The translations under genes and the position numbers were made by a program. A stretch of DNA of 64,000 nt from contig NZ_ANAH02000001.1 in NCBI RefSeq assembly GCF_000335475.2, forward strand, positions 62,001 to 126,000, read 5' to 3'. Positions 8,547 to 16,537 of the stretch are shown in pieces. How positions within the stretch are numbered: the stretch's first letter is position 1; every line of letters begins with the position of its first letter. This DNA comes from Cystobacter fuscus DSM 2262. GTDB taxonomy: Bacteria > Myxococcota > Myxococcia > Myxococcales > Myxococcaceae. The notes under the pieces are model-generated. The model saw only the letters and a list, made by a program, of their open reading frames with translations, searched no databases and was not told where the DNA came from.

Positions 8547-9359
8547 TCAGCCGGGCTTGCGCACCAGGGAGCCGAACTCCGGGAGGAGCTGGCGGTAGGC
8601 CTCCAGGATGTCCTCGGGCACGTCCACGTGGGCAATGAACCCCTTCCCACGAGGGCCATAGCCCGCCTCGTCATCGTGGAGCCGTGGAATCTCCCCCAGG
8701 AGGAGGGAGATGAAGCGCTCCACGCTCCAGATCGGCCCGGCATCAATCCCCGGCTCGATGGCGAACGCGCCGTCCCGCACGACGAGCTGGGGAACGAAGG
8801 GCGCATGGCTGATGAGCTGGATTCCTTCCGCCTGGGCGTTCCAGTACAGGTCGAAGGACGCGTGGGTCCTGAGCTGCATGGTCGGGTCCTGCACCAGGAT
8901 GACGGTGCGTGGCGACAGCCCGAGCTGCTTCAAGACGCGTCTCGACTGGATCGCGTTGTCGCCGCAGTTGGTCGACACGGTTTCCAGGAGGATGTCGCTC
9001 GGCACCAGCCCCGCGGTGCGGGCGGAGATGTGGGCCATGATTTCCGCTTCGCTCCTGCCCTCCAGCTCGAGGTCCGAGTACCGCGGCTCCTCGCGGACCG
9101 CCGCCCTCAACATCGCGGTCGAGTGACCGATACCGCCGGCGATCATGAAGCGCTCGGCGATCCCCGAAGCGAAGGCGGCGGCGGCCCACTCGGCGGTTCG
9201 CGGCAGGCTGCTGCCCAGCAAGAGGAGCAGGTCCGCCCGCTCGATCCCCGCGCTCGTACGCAGAGCGGCCTTCGTCAGCGCTCCGAGATCACGGCGGGCC
9301 AGGAACGTGGCGATCCGATTCAGCATGTGTACCGCGCCAATGTTTCCCTGGGTCGTCAT
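8547..9359 (-). CDS. ydcF: YdcF-like DUF218 protein
   Basis: A 270-residue protein close to Escherichia coli YdcF in order and spacing of motifs: SGIAERFMIAGGIGHSTAML, then TNCGDNA near residue 134, VQDPTMQLRTHASF near 160, APFVPQL near 185, and WSVERFISLLLGEIPRLHDD followed by GYGPRGKGFIAHVDVP near 225-250. DUF218 proteins share a Rossmann-like fold with conserved acidic residues. E. coli YdcF is reported to bind S-adenosylmethionine, but its reaction is unknown. There is no signal peptide and the product should be cytoplasmic. It is divergent from the SnoaL-like gene and is probably a single-gene transcript. Confidence 0.85.
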   Translation of the reverse strand: MTTQGNIGAVHMLNRIATFLARRDLGALTKAALRTSAGIERADLLLLLGSSLPRTAEWAAAAFASGIAERFMIAGGIGHSTAMLRAAVREEPRYSDLELEGRSEAEIMAHISARTAGLVPSDILLETVSTNCGDNAIQSRRVLKQLGLSPRTVILVQDPTMQLRTHASFDLYWNAQAEGIQLISHAPFVPQLVVRDGAFAIEPGIDAGPIWSVERFISLLLGEIPRLHDDEAGYGPRGKGFIAHVDVPEDILEAYRQLLPEFGSLVRKPG

Positions 9360-9582
9360 GCGAGGCTCCTGCTCCGGGGTCCTTCCGGTGAGGCGCCTCT
9401 TTTAGTGAGGGGAACATCGATATGCCAGGGCCGGAGTGGCATCGGCGGGCGTTCCAATCGAGCAACAGTGAAGCACGCTGAAGTCATCTAGTCGCTCGGG
9501 TGCAACGCCGACATATTGCTCTTCGAACAGCGCGACGGCGGGCTGGGCCCGACGTCACGCATCAACCCGGAGAAGCACCATC

Positions 9583-10110
9583 ATGATCACTCGACCCCTG
9601 TTGCTCACGTTGTCGTTGCTCGGCACTGCCCCCTACACGAATCCGTGGCAGGAGTTGGAGCAGTACCGGGAGGACGCGCGCCGGGTGCGCGAGAACCTCG
9701 CCACCTTCGACACGCTCGACTTCGATGTGTTCACGAACCAGAAGTGGGACCAGCTCCATCACAGCCACGGCAAGAACATCATCGTCCACTGGCCCGATGG
9801 TCATCAGACGCAAGGGATTGACGTCCACATCGAGGACTTGAAGGCGATGTTCGTGTACGCACCGGACACGCGCATCCAGGTGCATCCCATCAAGTTCGGC
9901 TCGGGGGAGTGGACGAGCGTCATCGGGGTGATGGAGGGAACCTTCACCCGGCCCATGCCGCTGCCGGATGGAACGAGCATCCCGCCGACGGGCAAGTCGT
10001 TCAGGCTGGTGATGAACACCGTGGGCCGCTGGAAGAACGGCGTCATGGTCGAGGAGTACTTGTTCTGGGACAACCAGACGTACATGCAGCAACTGGGGCT
10101 GGCGCCGTAG
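9583..10110 (+). CDS. SnoaL-like (NTF2-fold) protein
   Basis: A 175-residue protein from ATG 9583 with GGAGAAG about 7 bases upstream. After a short hydrophobic N-terminus (MITRPLLLTLSLLG), which may be a weak signal peptide, the sequence has the SnoaL/ester-cyclase layout: helices with FDVFTNQKWDQLHHSHGKNI, then DIHIEDL-type spacing, IQVHPIKFGSGEWTSVIGVM, and a C-terminal EEYLFWDNQTYMQQLGL. Family members include polyketide cyclases and many uncharacterised small-molecule enzymes, so the substrate is open. It stands alone between the divergent ydcF and the toxin-immunity pair, followed by a small terminator-like hairpin. Confidence 0.75.
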   Translation: MITRPLLLTLSLLGTAPYTNPWQELEQYREDARRVRENLATFDTLDFDVFTNQKWDQLHHSHGKNIIVHWPDGHQTQGIDVHIEDLKAMFVYAPDTRIQVHPIKFGSGEWTSVIGVMEGTFTRPMPLPDGTSIPPTGKSFRLVMNTVGRWKNGVMVEEYLFWDNQTYMQQLGLAP

Positions 10111-10120
10111 CGCTGACGTG

Positions 10121-10142
10121 AGGACCCTTCCTGGGGTCCTTT
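10121..10142 (+). terminator. Short terminator-like hairpin
   Basis: AGGACCC (10121-10127) and GGGTCCT (10134-10140) form a 7-bp stem with a 6-base loop 10 bp after the SnoaL-like stop, followed by TT. The U-run is too short for a strong intrinsic terminator. Confidence 0.4.
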
Positions 10143-10153
10143 GACACGGGCCC

Positions 10154-10603
10154 CTATGCGGTGAGAGTACAGACAAAACCCAGCAACTCGGCCCCCTCAC
10201 AACATCGAAGAGCACACTCCCGATCATCGCTCTCCACTGCTGTTTCACCCAAGCCAACCAGTCGATCAACCAAGCGGCCTGCCTCATCCACCGCGAGGCC
10301 ACCATCCTCCGAGAGCAAGTGAACCAGAGATTCCCGACTCGCGTTGGGTCTCAGGCCAGTGAAATAGATCTTCGGTCCCCTCACGGCGGCATATAGTCCG
10401 ATACCCGCACCGAGTTCGCGCACCTGTTTCGCGACCATTTCATTGGGGACCTCGATCATCTCCACTGGTCGAGCAACAATAGAATCCACGATCCGCTTGG
10501 AAACACCAAGCGACAGCTTGAGCTCACGACGAAGAAGATGAACGAGATCCACTGAGCGCGGCTCGTCCTTCCAGCCCGAGAATACGAGTTGAATGGTGCT
10601 CAT
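10154..10603 (-). CDS. Probable SitI immunity protein with L7/L12 C-terminal-like fold
   Basis: A 149-residue cytoplasmic protein whose ATG (10603) overlaps the toxin stop as ATGA, so translation is coupled. Residues 18-72 (HLLRRELKLSLGVSKRIVDS and EMVAKQVRELGAGIGLYAAV) follow the helix-helix-strand pattern of the ribosomal protein L7/L12 C-terminal domain, including a V/AKQ..LG..I/V end. The C-terminal half repeats a similar pattern (SLVHLLSEDGGLAVDEAGRL). In myxobacterial Sit loci the gene after the SitA lipoprotein encodes the cognate immunity factor; that role is inferred from position, coupling and the low GC shared with its partner. It may bind and neutralise the toxin domain. Confidence 0.7.
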   Translation of the reverse strand: MSTIQLVFSGWKDEPRSVDLVHLLRRELKLSLGVSKRIVDSIVARPVEMIEVPNEMVAKQVRELGAGIGLYAAVRGPKIYFTGLRPNASRESLVHLLSEDGGLAVDEAGRLVDRLVGLGETAVESDDRECALRCCEGAELLGFVCTLTA

Positions 10604-11391
10604 TTCACCCTGACTCGAATTGGACGAGGAATGTGACCGGGGCGCGCTCCCGTCGTTCGCGTCGCACCTTGAATGATGACTTCGCTTGCGCCACGTGATC
10701 GCCCGAACTCGCGGATGATCTCACCCATTTCCCTCAAACCGCTTGTTCCGGCGCCCTGACCTTGAATGTGGGTTTGATCAAGCGTGATCGTCTCCTCATT
10801 GGTTTCGATGTTGCCTATGATTCGAATTTCGCCATTCTCACCTTCTGCGACGATCTCAATCACCCCCTCCTCTTCCTTGACCTCGGTAATCCTCGGTCCC
10901 TGCTCCTTCGTGTTCTCATTGAACAGCGGCGTGAAAGATTCCGTTTCAGGTACGGGCTTCGTTTCAGGCACGGGCCTTACTTGGGGACGGCCCCTCTTCT
11001 CATATGCATCCAGCGCCTCTTTGATCGCGAATCCCACCACCACCACGCCCGCCACAACCACCGCTCCCACGACGATCTCCGGCGCCGCCAGGACGCAGAG
11101 TCCGACGCCCGCGGCAGCGGCACCCACTGAGGCGATCGCGCATCGTCCCATGGTGTCGTGAAATTCGATCCGGTCATGGTCGAGGGCATGAAAGCATCTC
11201 TCCGCCAGCACGGACCAGGGCTCGGAAGCCTCCTGGACGGCGCACCGCCCCCCATCCATCCAGGGCAGCGTCGCCGCTCGCTGGAGGTTGGTGAGCCGCG
11301 GGTCCCAGGCCGCTGGCTCTCTTGGGCTGGGGGCTGACGTAGCGCAGGCTGAGACATAAAGCAGAAGCGCGATGCACGCTCGGAAACGCAT
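10600..11391 (-). CDS. SitA5-type lipoprotein polymorphic toxin
   Basis: Start chosen at ATG 11391, with GGGGGA 8 bases upstream, giving 263 residues. The signal peptide MRFRACIALLLYVSAC ends in a lipobox with Cys 16. The conserved SitA N-terminal region follows: LTNLQRAATLPWMDGGRCAV, EPWSVLAERCFHALDHDRIE, CAIASV, and a hydrophobic Val/Ala/Gly segment at about residues 94-125. A Pro/Glu linker leads to a C-terminal domain (about 165-263) ending GATRTTGARPGHIPRPIRVR, presumably the toxic module; its activity is not evident. Sit lipoproteins are known to be passed between kin cells by outer-membrane exchange and kill recipients lacking immunity. Base composition is low for the window (27 of 60 bases G/C at 10801-10860), a sign of transfer. 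Confidence 0.75.
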   Translation of the reverse strand: MRFRACIALLLYVSACATSAPSPREPAAWDPRLTNLQRAATLPWMDGGRCAVQEASEPWSVLAERCFHALDHDRIEFHDTMGRCAIASVGAAAAGVGLCVLAAPEIVVGAVVVAGVVVVGFAIKEALDAYEKRGRPQVRPVPETKPVPETESFTPLFNENTKEQGPRITEVKEEEGVIEIVAEGENGEIRIIGNIETNEETITLDQTHIQGQGAGTSGLREMGEIIREFGRSRGASEVIIQGATRTTGARPGHIPRPIRVRVK

Positions 11392-11491
11392 GGCCACGTC
11401 CCCCAAGGGTATATCAGGCGTTCCAAGGCCTCATCCGACGAGGCACGCACTCAATACAACCAACTGAACACTTGCTCTCATGTAACACTGG

Positions 11492-11512
11492 TTTATAGCA
11501 TTCGACGTCGAA
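11492..11512 (-). promoter_or_regulatory. Candidate sitA promoter: extended -10 with 12-bp palindrome in the spacer
   Basis: On the minus strand TGCTATAAA gives an extended -10 (TATAAA = 11497-11492). Three bases upstream lies the perfect palindrome TTCGACGTCGAA (11501-11512), where a repressor would block polymerase. The start codon is about 100 bases downstream, leaving a long leader. No convincing -35 is present. Confidence 0.45.
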
Positions 11513-11521
11513 CAGATGAAT

Positions 11522-12724
11522 TCAGTGTAGCCAATTGTACACTTGTTCCAGCATCACCGCGCACACGAGCCCGCCGTAGGTGCCCAGCACATAACCCGCC
11601 ACCGCCAGCATGACGCCCACCGGAGCCAGCGCGGGGTGGAAGGCCGCGGCCACCACGGATGCCGAGGCCGCGCCCCCCACGTTCGCCTGCGAGCCCACCG
11701 CCGCGAAGAAGATGGGCGCGCGCAGCCACCGCCGTGCCGCCAGGATGAAGCCCGCGTGGATCGCCATCCACACCAGCCCCACCGCCACCATCGCCGGCGC
11801 GTCCAGCAGCCGCCGGAAGTCCGCCTTGGCCCCGATGGTCATCACCAGTACGTAGAGGAACAACGCACCCACCCGGCTCGCCCCCGCCCCCTCCAGCTCT
11901 CGCAGGCGGGTGAAAGACATCGCCGCCCCCACCGTCGTCACCAACAACACCACCCACGTGAAGCCAGTGATGAAGGTGCCCACGTCCGGCAGGTGCCGCG
12001 CCACCTCCGTGCACACCACCGTCGTCCCGAGCCCCAGGGTGAGCAGCCACACCAGGTCCGACAACGTCACGGGCCTCGCCACCGAGGCCTGGAAGTGCGC
12101 CACCTGCTCGCGTACCGCATCGAGCGCCCGCCGGTCCGCGCCCATCCGCGCGTCCATCTTCAACTCCTGGCCCGCGAACCACAGCAGCACCGCCGTCCAC
12201 AGGTTCGACACCCCCACGTCCACCACCACCATCATGCTCAACGTGTCCTCGTGCGCCCCGATGCTCCGCCCGATGGCCACGAAGTTCGCGCTCCCCCCGA
12301 TCCACGAGCCACTCAGCGCCGCCAATCCCTTCCATGCCTGATCTCCCAGCTCCGCCGGCATCCACCGGCCCAGCAGCAGATAGGCGATCGGCCCCCCGAG
12401 CATGATGCCCGCCGTCCCCGCCAGGAAGGGCACCACCGCGTTGCGCCCCAACCGGGCAATGGCTCCCAGGTCCATCGACAACACCTGGAGCACCAGGCTC
12501 GCGGGCAGCAGGTACGCCGACACGAAGCCATACAGCGGCGATTGTGTGGGAATGACCCCCGTGTTCGAGAGCAGCGTGGGAATGAAATAGACGAGCACCA
12601 GCAGGGGCACGACCTTGAAGAAGCGCCCGAGCACCGGGTGCCGCTCGACGAAGAGCAGCAGCGCCAACACGGCCAGCAGCACCGTGAGCACCGCCATGGG
12701 CTCCTGGATGAGCGGTCCGCTCAT
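11522..12724 (-). CDS. DUF819 family membrane transporter-like protein
   Basis: A 400-residue protein from ATG 12724, which overlaps the epimerase stop as ATGA. The frame is open far upstream, but that part is antisense-type sequence inside the epimerase gene. Hydrophobic segments are spread along the whole length (about 10 spans), and the motifs GSWIGGSANFVAIGRSIGA near residue 125-145 and GSQANVGGAASASVVAAAF near 350 are typical of the DUF819 (YjcL-like) family. The two motifs sit in pseudo-symmetric halves, as in many secondary transporters. DUF819 genes often accompany L-Ala-D/L-Glu epimerases. Uptake or release of murein dipeptides or related compounds is an inference. Confidence 0.85.
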   Translation of the reverse strand: MSGPLIQEPMAVLTVLLAVLALLLFVERHPVLGRFFKVVPLLVLVYFIPTLLSNTGVIPTQSPLYGFVSAYLLPASLVLQVLSMDLGAIARLGRNAVVPFLAGTAGIMLGGPIAYLLLGRWMPAELGDQAWKGLAALSGSWIGGSANFVAIGRSIGAHEDTLSMMVVVDVGVSNLWTAVLLWFAGQELKMDARMGADRRALDAVREQVAHFQASVARPVTLSDLVWLLTLGLGTTVVCTEVARHLPDVGTFITGFTWVVLLVTTVGAAMSFTRLRELEGAGASRVGALFLYVLVMTIGAKADFRRLLDAPAMVAVGLVWMAIHAGFILAARRWLRAPIFFAAVGSQANVGGAASASVVAAAFHPALAPVGVMLAVAGYVLGTYGGLVCAVMLEQVYNWLH

Positions 12725-13746
12725 GGTTGGGATGGGGGCTCCACGCCGAGCCCGGGCCCATCCCCCAGACGGATGCGCCCGTCCACCACCGGGTGCCCCT
12801 GGAAGGGATCCGCCGCCAGCAGCAGGTTGCCGTCCAAATCCAACCAGTCCGCCAGCGGCCCCAGGTGCGCCGCCGCCGCGATGCCCACCGACGTCTCCAC
12901 CATGCACCCCAACATCACCTTCAGCCCGCACGCGCGCGCCGTCTCGATGATGCGCAATGCCTCGCGGATGCCCCCGCACTTCTGCAGCTTCACGTTGATG
13001 CCGTGATAGCCCTCGGCCAGCCGCGGCACGTCCGAGGCCTTCATCAGCGCCTCGTCCGCCACCAGCGGCAGCGGCGAGCGCTCGCGCAGCCACTTCGCGC
13101 CCTCGACATCCGCCGCCGGCAGGGGCTGCTCCACCAGTTCCACTCCCCGCTCCGCCAGCCACTCGATGTGACGCAGCGCTTCCTCGGGGCCCCACGCCTC
13201 GTTGGCGTCCACCCGCACCACCTTGGACGTGGCCTCCCGCACCGCGCCGAAGGTCTCTCGCACCGCCTGTGCGCCCAGTTTCACCTTGAGCACCGGATAC
13301 GGCTCCGCCTCGCGCACCTTGCGCGCCAGCGTCTGTGCGTCGTCGATGCCAATGGAGAAGGACGTGATCGGCATGCGCGCCGGATCCAGCCCCAGCATCC
13401 GGTAGAGCGGAACCCCCAGGCGCTTGCCCGCCAGGTCATGCAGCGCCACGTCCAACGCCGCCTTGGCCGCATGGTTTCCCGGCAGGGCCTCGTCGATGCG
13501 CTCGGAGAGGACCCGGAAGTGCCAGGGGTCCCCCTCGAGCGCCGGAGCGAGCCGCCCGAGCGCCTCCGTCACCGTGTCGGCGGACTCCCCATAGCGCACG
13601 TTCGGCGCCGCTTCGCCCCGGCCCACCACCCCGTCCACGCTCAGCTCGACGATGACGTTGCGTTTGAAGGTGCTCGTCCCCCGCGCGATCGTCCAGGCGT
13701 GGCGCAGGGGAAGCTCGAGGACTCGGACATCCATGGGGAGTGGCAT
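12721..13746 (-). CDS. Dipeptide epimerase (L-Ala-D/L-Glu epimerase type, enolase superfamily)
   Basis: A 341-residue enolase-superfamily protein of the muconate-lactonising subgroup. The catalytic lysine is in LKVKLG; metal ligands are in VDANEAW, VEQPL and ADEA; the opposite-face lysine is in NVKLQKCGG; and LDLDGNLLL carries the DxD motif that marks dipeptide epimerases. The reaction interconverts L-Ala-D-Glu and L-Ala-L-Glu or related dipeptides, allowing murein peptide fragments to be used. It is the first gene of a two-gene unit with the DUF819 membrane protein (4-base ATGA overlap) and is divergent from the secreted M20 peptidase 66 bp away. A predator that lyses bacteria would obtain such peptides from prey walls (inference). 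Confidence 0.85.
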   Translation of the reverse strand: MPLPMDVRVLELPLRHAWTIARGTSTFKRNVIVELSVDGVVGRGEAAPNVRYGESADTVTEALGRLAPALEGDPWHFRVLSERIDEALPGNHAAKAALDVALHDLAGKRLGVPLYRMLGLDPARMPITSFSIGIDDAQTLARKVREAEPYPVLKVKLGAQAVRETFGAVREATSKVVRVDANEAWGPEEALRHIEWLAERGVELVEQPLPAADVEGAKWLRERSPLPLVADEALMKASDVPRLAEGYHGINVKLQKCGGIREALRIIETARACGLKVMLGCMVETSVGIAAAAHLGPLADWLDLDGNLLLAADPFQGHPVVDGRIRLGDGPGLGVEPPSQP

Positions 13747-13812
13747 GCGGAGGACCCTGGGAAAGGAGCCGCATTAGCACAGCCCCGAGCGACTCCCCTA
13801 GACTCCCCACGC

Positions 13813-15210
13813 ATGCGCCCCCTCCTGTTGGCCCTCGCCCTCCTGTTCGCGCCCGGCCGCGGACTCGCCGCCAGCGCCCCGCCCCCGGCGAAGGGAGAGA
13901 TGCGCGCATTGCTCGCCGAGCTCATCGCCGTGGACACCTCCAACCCTCCCGGCAACGAGGCCGCCGCCGCCCAGGTGGCCGCGCGATGGCTGCGCGAGGC
14001 CGGCATCTCCTCCGAGCTCGTCGAGGCCACTCCCGGACGTGCCCACCTCCTCGCCCGGCTGAAGGGCTCCGGCGCCGCGAGGCCCCTGCTCGTGCTCGCC
14101 CACCTCGACACCGTGCCCGCGCGGCGCGAGGAGTGGGCCTCCGATCCCTGGACGCTCACCGAGCGCGACGGCTTCCTGTATGGGCGCGGCGTCCAGGACA
14201 ACAAGGGCATGGCCGCGGCCAGCATCCTCGCGCTGCGGCGGCTCGCGCGAGAGGGAGGGAAGCGCTCGCGCGACGTGGTGCTCGTGCTCAGCGCCGACGA
14301 GGAGGTGGGCTCCCAGGCTGGCATCGACTGGCTGCTGGAGCGCCGCCCCGAGCTGCGAGAGGCGGAGTTCGCCATCAATGAAGGCGGGCTCACGGAGCTG
14401 AGCGAGGACCGCCGCCAGGTGCGCTTCGTCAACCTCCAGGCCGCCGAGCGCGTCTCGCGCCACATGGTGCTCCGGGCCACCGGCCCCGGTGGTCATTCCT
14501 CGGTGCCGCCCGTCACGCCCTCGCCCCTGGTGCGGCTGGCGGCGGCGGTGGCCCGCGTCGGCGCGGTCACCTTCCCCCCCCGGCTCACTCCCGTGACCCG
14601 GCTGAACATCGAGGGCCGGCTCAAGGTCACGGGCGGCGAGACGGGCGAGGCCCTCAAGCGGCTCGCCGCCACTCCAGAGGCTCCGCCCCAGGACGCGGTG
14701 GACACGCTCGCGCGGCTCGAGCCCGCCCTGGCCGCCGTGCTGCGCACCACGTGCGTGCCCACCGTCTTCACCGCGGGCACCCGCCCCAACGTCATCCCCG
14801 CCACCGCCGAGGCCACCCTCAACTGCCGGCTGCTCCCGGACGACGAGCCCGAGCAGGTCCGCGCGCGGCTCGTCGCGGCGATCGCCGACCCGGACATCCA
14901 GGTGGAATGGAACGCGCGGCCCCTGGACTCTCCCGCCTCGCCCGTGGGCGACAACGCGATGTTCCGGGCCGCCCGCGCCGCCGCCGCCCGGGTCTGGCCC
15001 GGCGCGCCCGTCTTCCCCCGCATGTCCACCGGCACCACCGAGTCCACCGCCCTGCGCCGCGCGGGCATCCACGCCTACGGCATCGATCCCTTCGCCCTCA
15101 CGCCGGAGGACGCTCGCACGGCCCACGCCCCCAACGAGCGCATCCCCGTGGCCTCGCTCCAGCCCGGCGCCGACTTCGTCCACCGGCTCCTGTCCGAGTT
15201 GGTGAAGTGA
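13813..15210 (+). CDS. Secreted M20-family metallopeptidase
   Basis: 465 residues from ATG 13813. Residues 1-21 (MRPLLLALALLFAPGRGLAA) form a Sec signal peptide, so the enzyme acts in the periplasm or outside. M20 zinc-site motifs appear in order: HLDTVP near residue 98, GRGVQDNKG near 135 (bridging Asp), SADEEVGS near 165 (catalytic Glu pair), and a C-terminal STGTTES segment near 402. The middle (about 215-330) is the dimerisation/lid domain with the usual GPGGHSS motif. Family members are aminoacylases, carboxypeptidases and dipeptidases; specificity cannot be assigned. Location beside the dipeptide epimerase fits peptide degradation. Confidence 0.85.
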   Translation: MRPLLLALALLFAPGRGLAASAPPPAKGEMRALLAELIAVDTSNPPGNEAAAAQVAARWLREAGISSELVEATPGRAHLLARLKGSGAARPLLVLAHLDTVPARREEWASDPWTLTERDGFLYGRGVQDNKGMAAASILALRRLAREGGKRSRDVVLVLSADEEVGSQAGIDWLLERRPELREAEFAINEGGLTELSEDRRQVRFVNLQAAERVSRHMVLRATGPGGHSSVPPVTPSPLVRLAAAVARVGAVTFPPRLTPVTRLNIEGRLKVTGGETGEALKRLAATPEAPPQDAVDTLARLEPALAAVLRTTCVPTVFTAGTRPNVIPATAEATLNCRLLPDDEPEQVRARLVAAIADPDIQVEWNARPLDSPASPVGDNAMFRAARAAAARVWPGAPVFPRMSTGTTESTALRRAGIHAYGIDPFALTPEDARTAHAPNERIPVASLQPGADFVHRLLSELVK

Positions 15211-15252
15211 GCCCCGGCGCCCTCCCCTTGCGCTTCATCCCGAGAGGATCTC

Positions 15253-16509
15253 ATGACGACTTTCCCCAAGGCCCCTGTCCGCGCGTCCCTGGTCCTCCTG
15301 ACGGCCGCGCTGACGGCGTGTAGCTGGCAGACCCGGCCCTCATCCCCCGAGGAGACAACACCCGTGGCGAGAATCTGGAGGAAGAGCGCCCAGGCGCGCG
15401 ACTTCGAGCACTTCACCCGCGAGGGCACCCGGCTCACCCCGGAGGGCCAGCTCGAGCTGGATCCCTCCAGCCCCGCCCCCGCGGATCCCTTCCCGGGCCA
15501 CACCCTCCCCGGCACGGACAGTCCCCTGCCCGAGGGGGGCGCGCTCGTGGGCCGGGCCCGCTCCGAGGTGCAAGCCATGCCGGGTGGCTTCGACAACGTG
15601 GTGCCCTCGTTCGACGTGCTCACCCCGCCGGGCACCTGGGTGCGGCTGACGCTCGCGGCGCGCGTGGAGGGCGAGTGGACGAAGGACTACGACTTCGGCG
15701 TCTGGGCGCTCGAACCGGGCACCGTGACGCGCCACAGCGTGGAGCGCCAGGAGGACGCGCGGGGCAAGGTGCTCACCGACACCCTCGTGCTCAAGCAGAA
15801 GGCGGACGGGCTGCGGATGACGGTGTGGCTCTTCTCCACCCAGCCCGGCACGAGCCCCCGCGTGCGCGCGCTCGCGGCGGCGGTGACCGACACGGGCCGC
15901 ACCGCGCCCGAGGAGCCCTCGGACCAGCGCGCCTGGGGCACGGTGCTCGAGGTGCCCGGCCGCTCGCAGATGCTCTACCCGCCCCATGGCGGTGCCTGGT
16001 GCTCCCCCACCTCGGTCTCCATGCTGCTCGCGTACTGGAGCCACCGGCTCAGCCAGGACGCGCTCCAGGTGAGCGTGCCCGTGGCGGCCGCCTCCGTCCA
16101 TGACGCGGTCTATGGGGGCACGGGCAACTGGCCCTTCAACACCGCCTATGCCTCGGCGCTGGCGGGCGGAGCGCTCCACGGGCTGGTGGCGCGCTTCGAC
16201 ACCTTCACCCAGGTGGAGCGGCTCATCGCCCAGGGCATCCCCGTGAGCATCAGCGTCGCCTACGAGCGCGGCGAGCTGACCGGCTCGCCCGTTCCCCGCT
16301 CGGATGGGCACCTGCTCGTGGTGAAGGGCTTCACTCCCCAGGGCGACGTCGTCTGCAACGACCCGGCCTTCCCCAGCGACGACACGGTGAGCGTGACGTA
16401 CCGCCGCGAGGAGTTGCTGCGGGCGTGGGACCATTCGCGCCGCTCGGCCTACCTGCTGTGGCCCGCGGGAACGCAACTACCCCCGGGCGCGCTCACCTTC
16501 GTGCCCTGA
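15253..16509 (+). CDS. Lipoprotein with C39-like cysteine peptidase domain
   Basis: 418 residues from ATG 15253, with GAGAGGA upstream. The signal peptide ends at lipobox ALTAC (Cys 23). Residues 60-215 form a beta-rich N-terminal region of no known family. Residues 235-415 look like a C39-type papain-fold domain: HGGAWCSPTSVSMLLAYW holds the candidate nucleophile Cys, SDGHLLVVKGF the His, and VCNDPAF the Asp/Asn. Such Peptidase_C39_2 domains cleave peptides or have other thiol hydrolase roles. It follows the M20 peptidase gene by 42 bp on the same strand and may be cotranscribed, giving two exported hydrolases in one unit. Confidence 0.8.
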   Translation: MTTFPKAPVRASLVLLTAALTACSWQTRPSSPEETTPVARIWRKSAQARDFEHFTREGTRLTPEGQLELDPSSPAPADPFPGHTLPGTDSPLPEGGALVGRARSEVQAMPGGFDNVVPSFDVLTPPGTWVRLTLAARVEGEWTKDYDFGVWALEPGTVTRHSVERQEDARGKVLTDTLVLKQKADGLRMTVWLFSTQPGTSPRVRALAAAVTDTGRTAPEEPSDQRAWGTVLEVPGRSQMLYPPHGGAWCSPTSVSMLLAYWSHRLSQDALQVSVPVAAASVHDAVYGGTGNWPFNTAYASALAGGALHGLVARFDTFTQVERLIAQGIPVSISVAYERGELTGSPVPRSDGHLLVVKGFTPQGDVVCNDPAFPSDDTVSVTYRREELLRAWDHSRRSAYLLWPAGTQLPPGALTFVP

Positions 16510-16526
16510 GCCGCACGGCGCGGCTC
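16508..16526. terminator. Hairpin between convergent genes
   Basis: GAGCCGC and GCGGCTC form a 7-bp perfect stem with a 5-base loop. It starts within the stop codon of the C39-like gene and lies just before the stop of the minus-strand lipoprotein gene. There is no T-tract, so it is a transcript end only by position. Confidence 0.4.
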
Positions 16527-16537
16527 CAGGCCCGCGC

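Noticed and set aside
11522-13195. N-terminal extension of the DUF819 protein by about 157 residues
   Set aside because: The extra part is Gly/Arg-rich, out of frame inside the epimerase gene, and the ATGA overlap start at 12724 fits far better.
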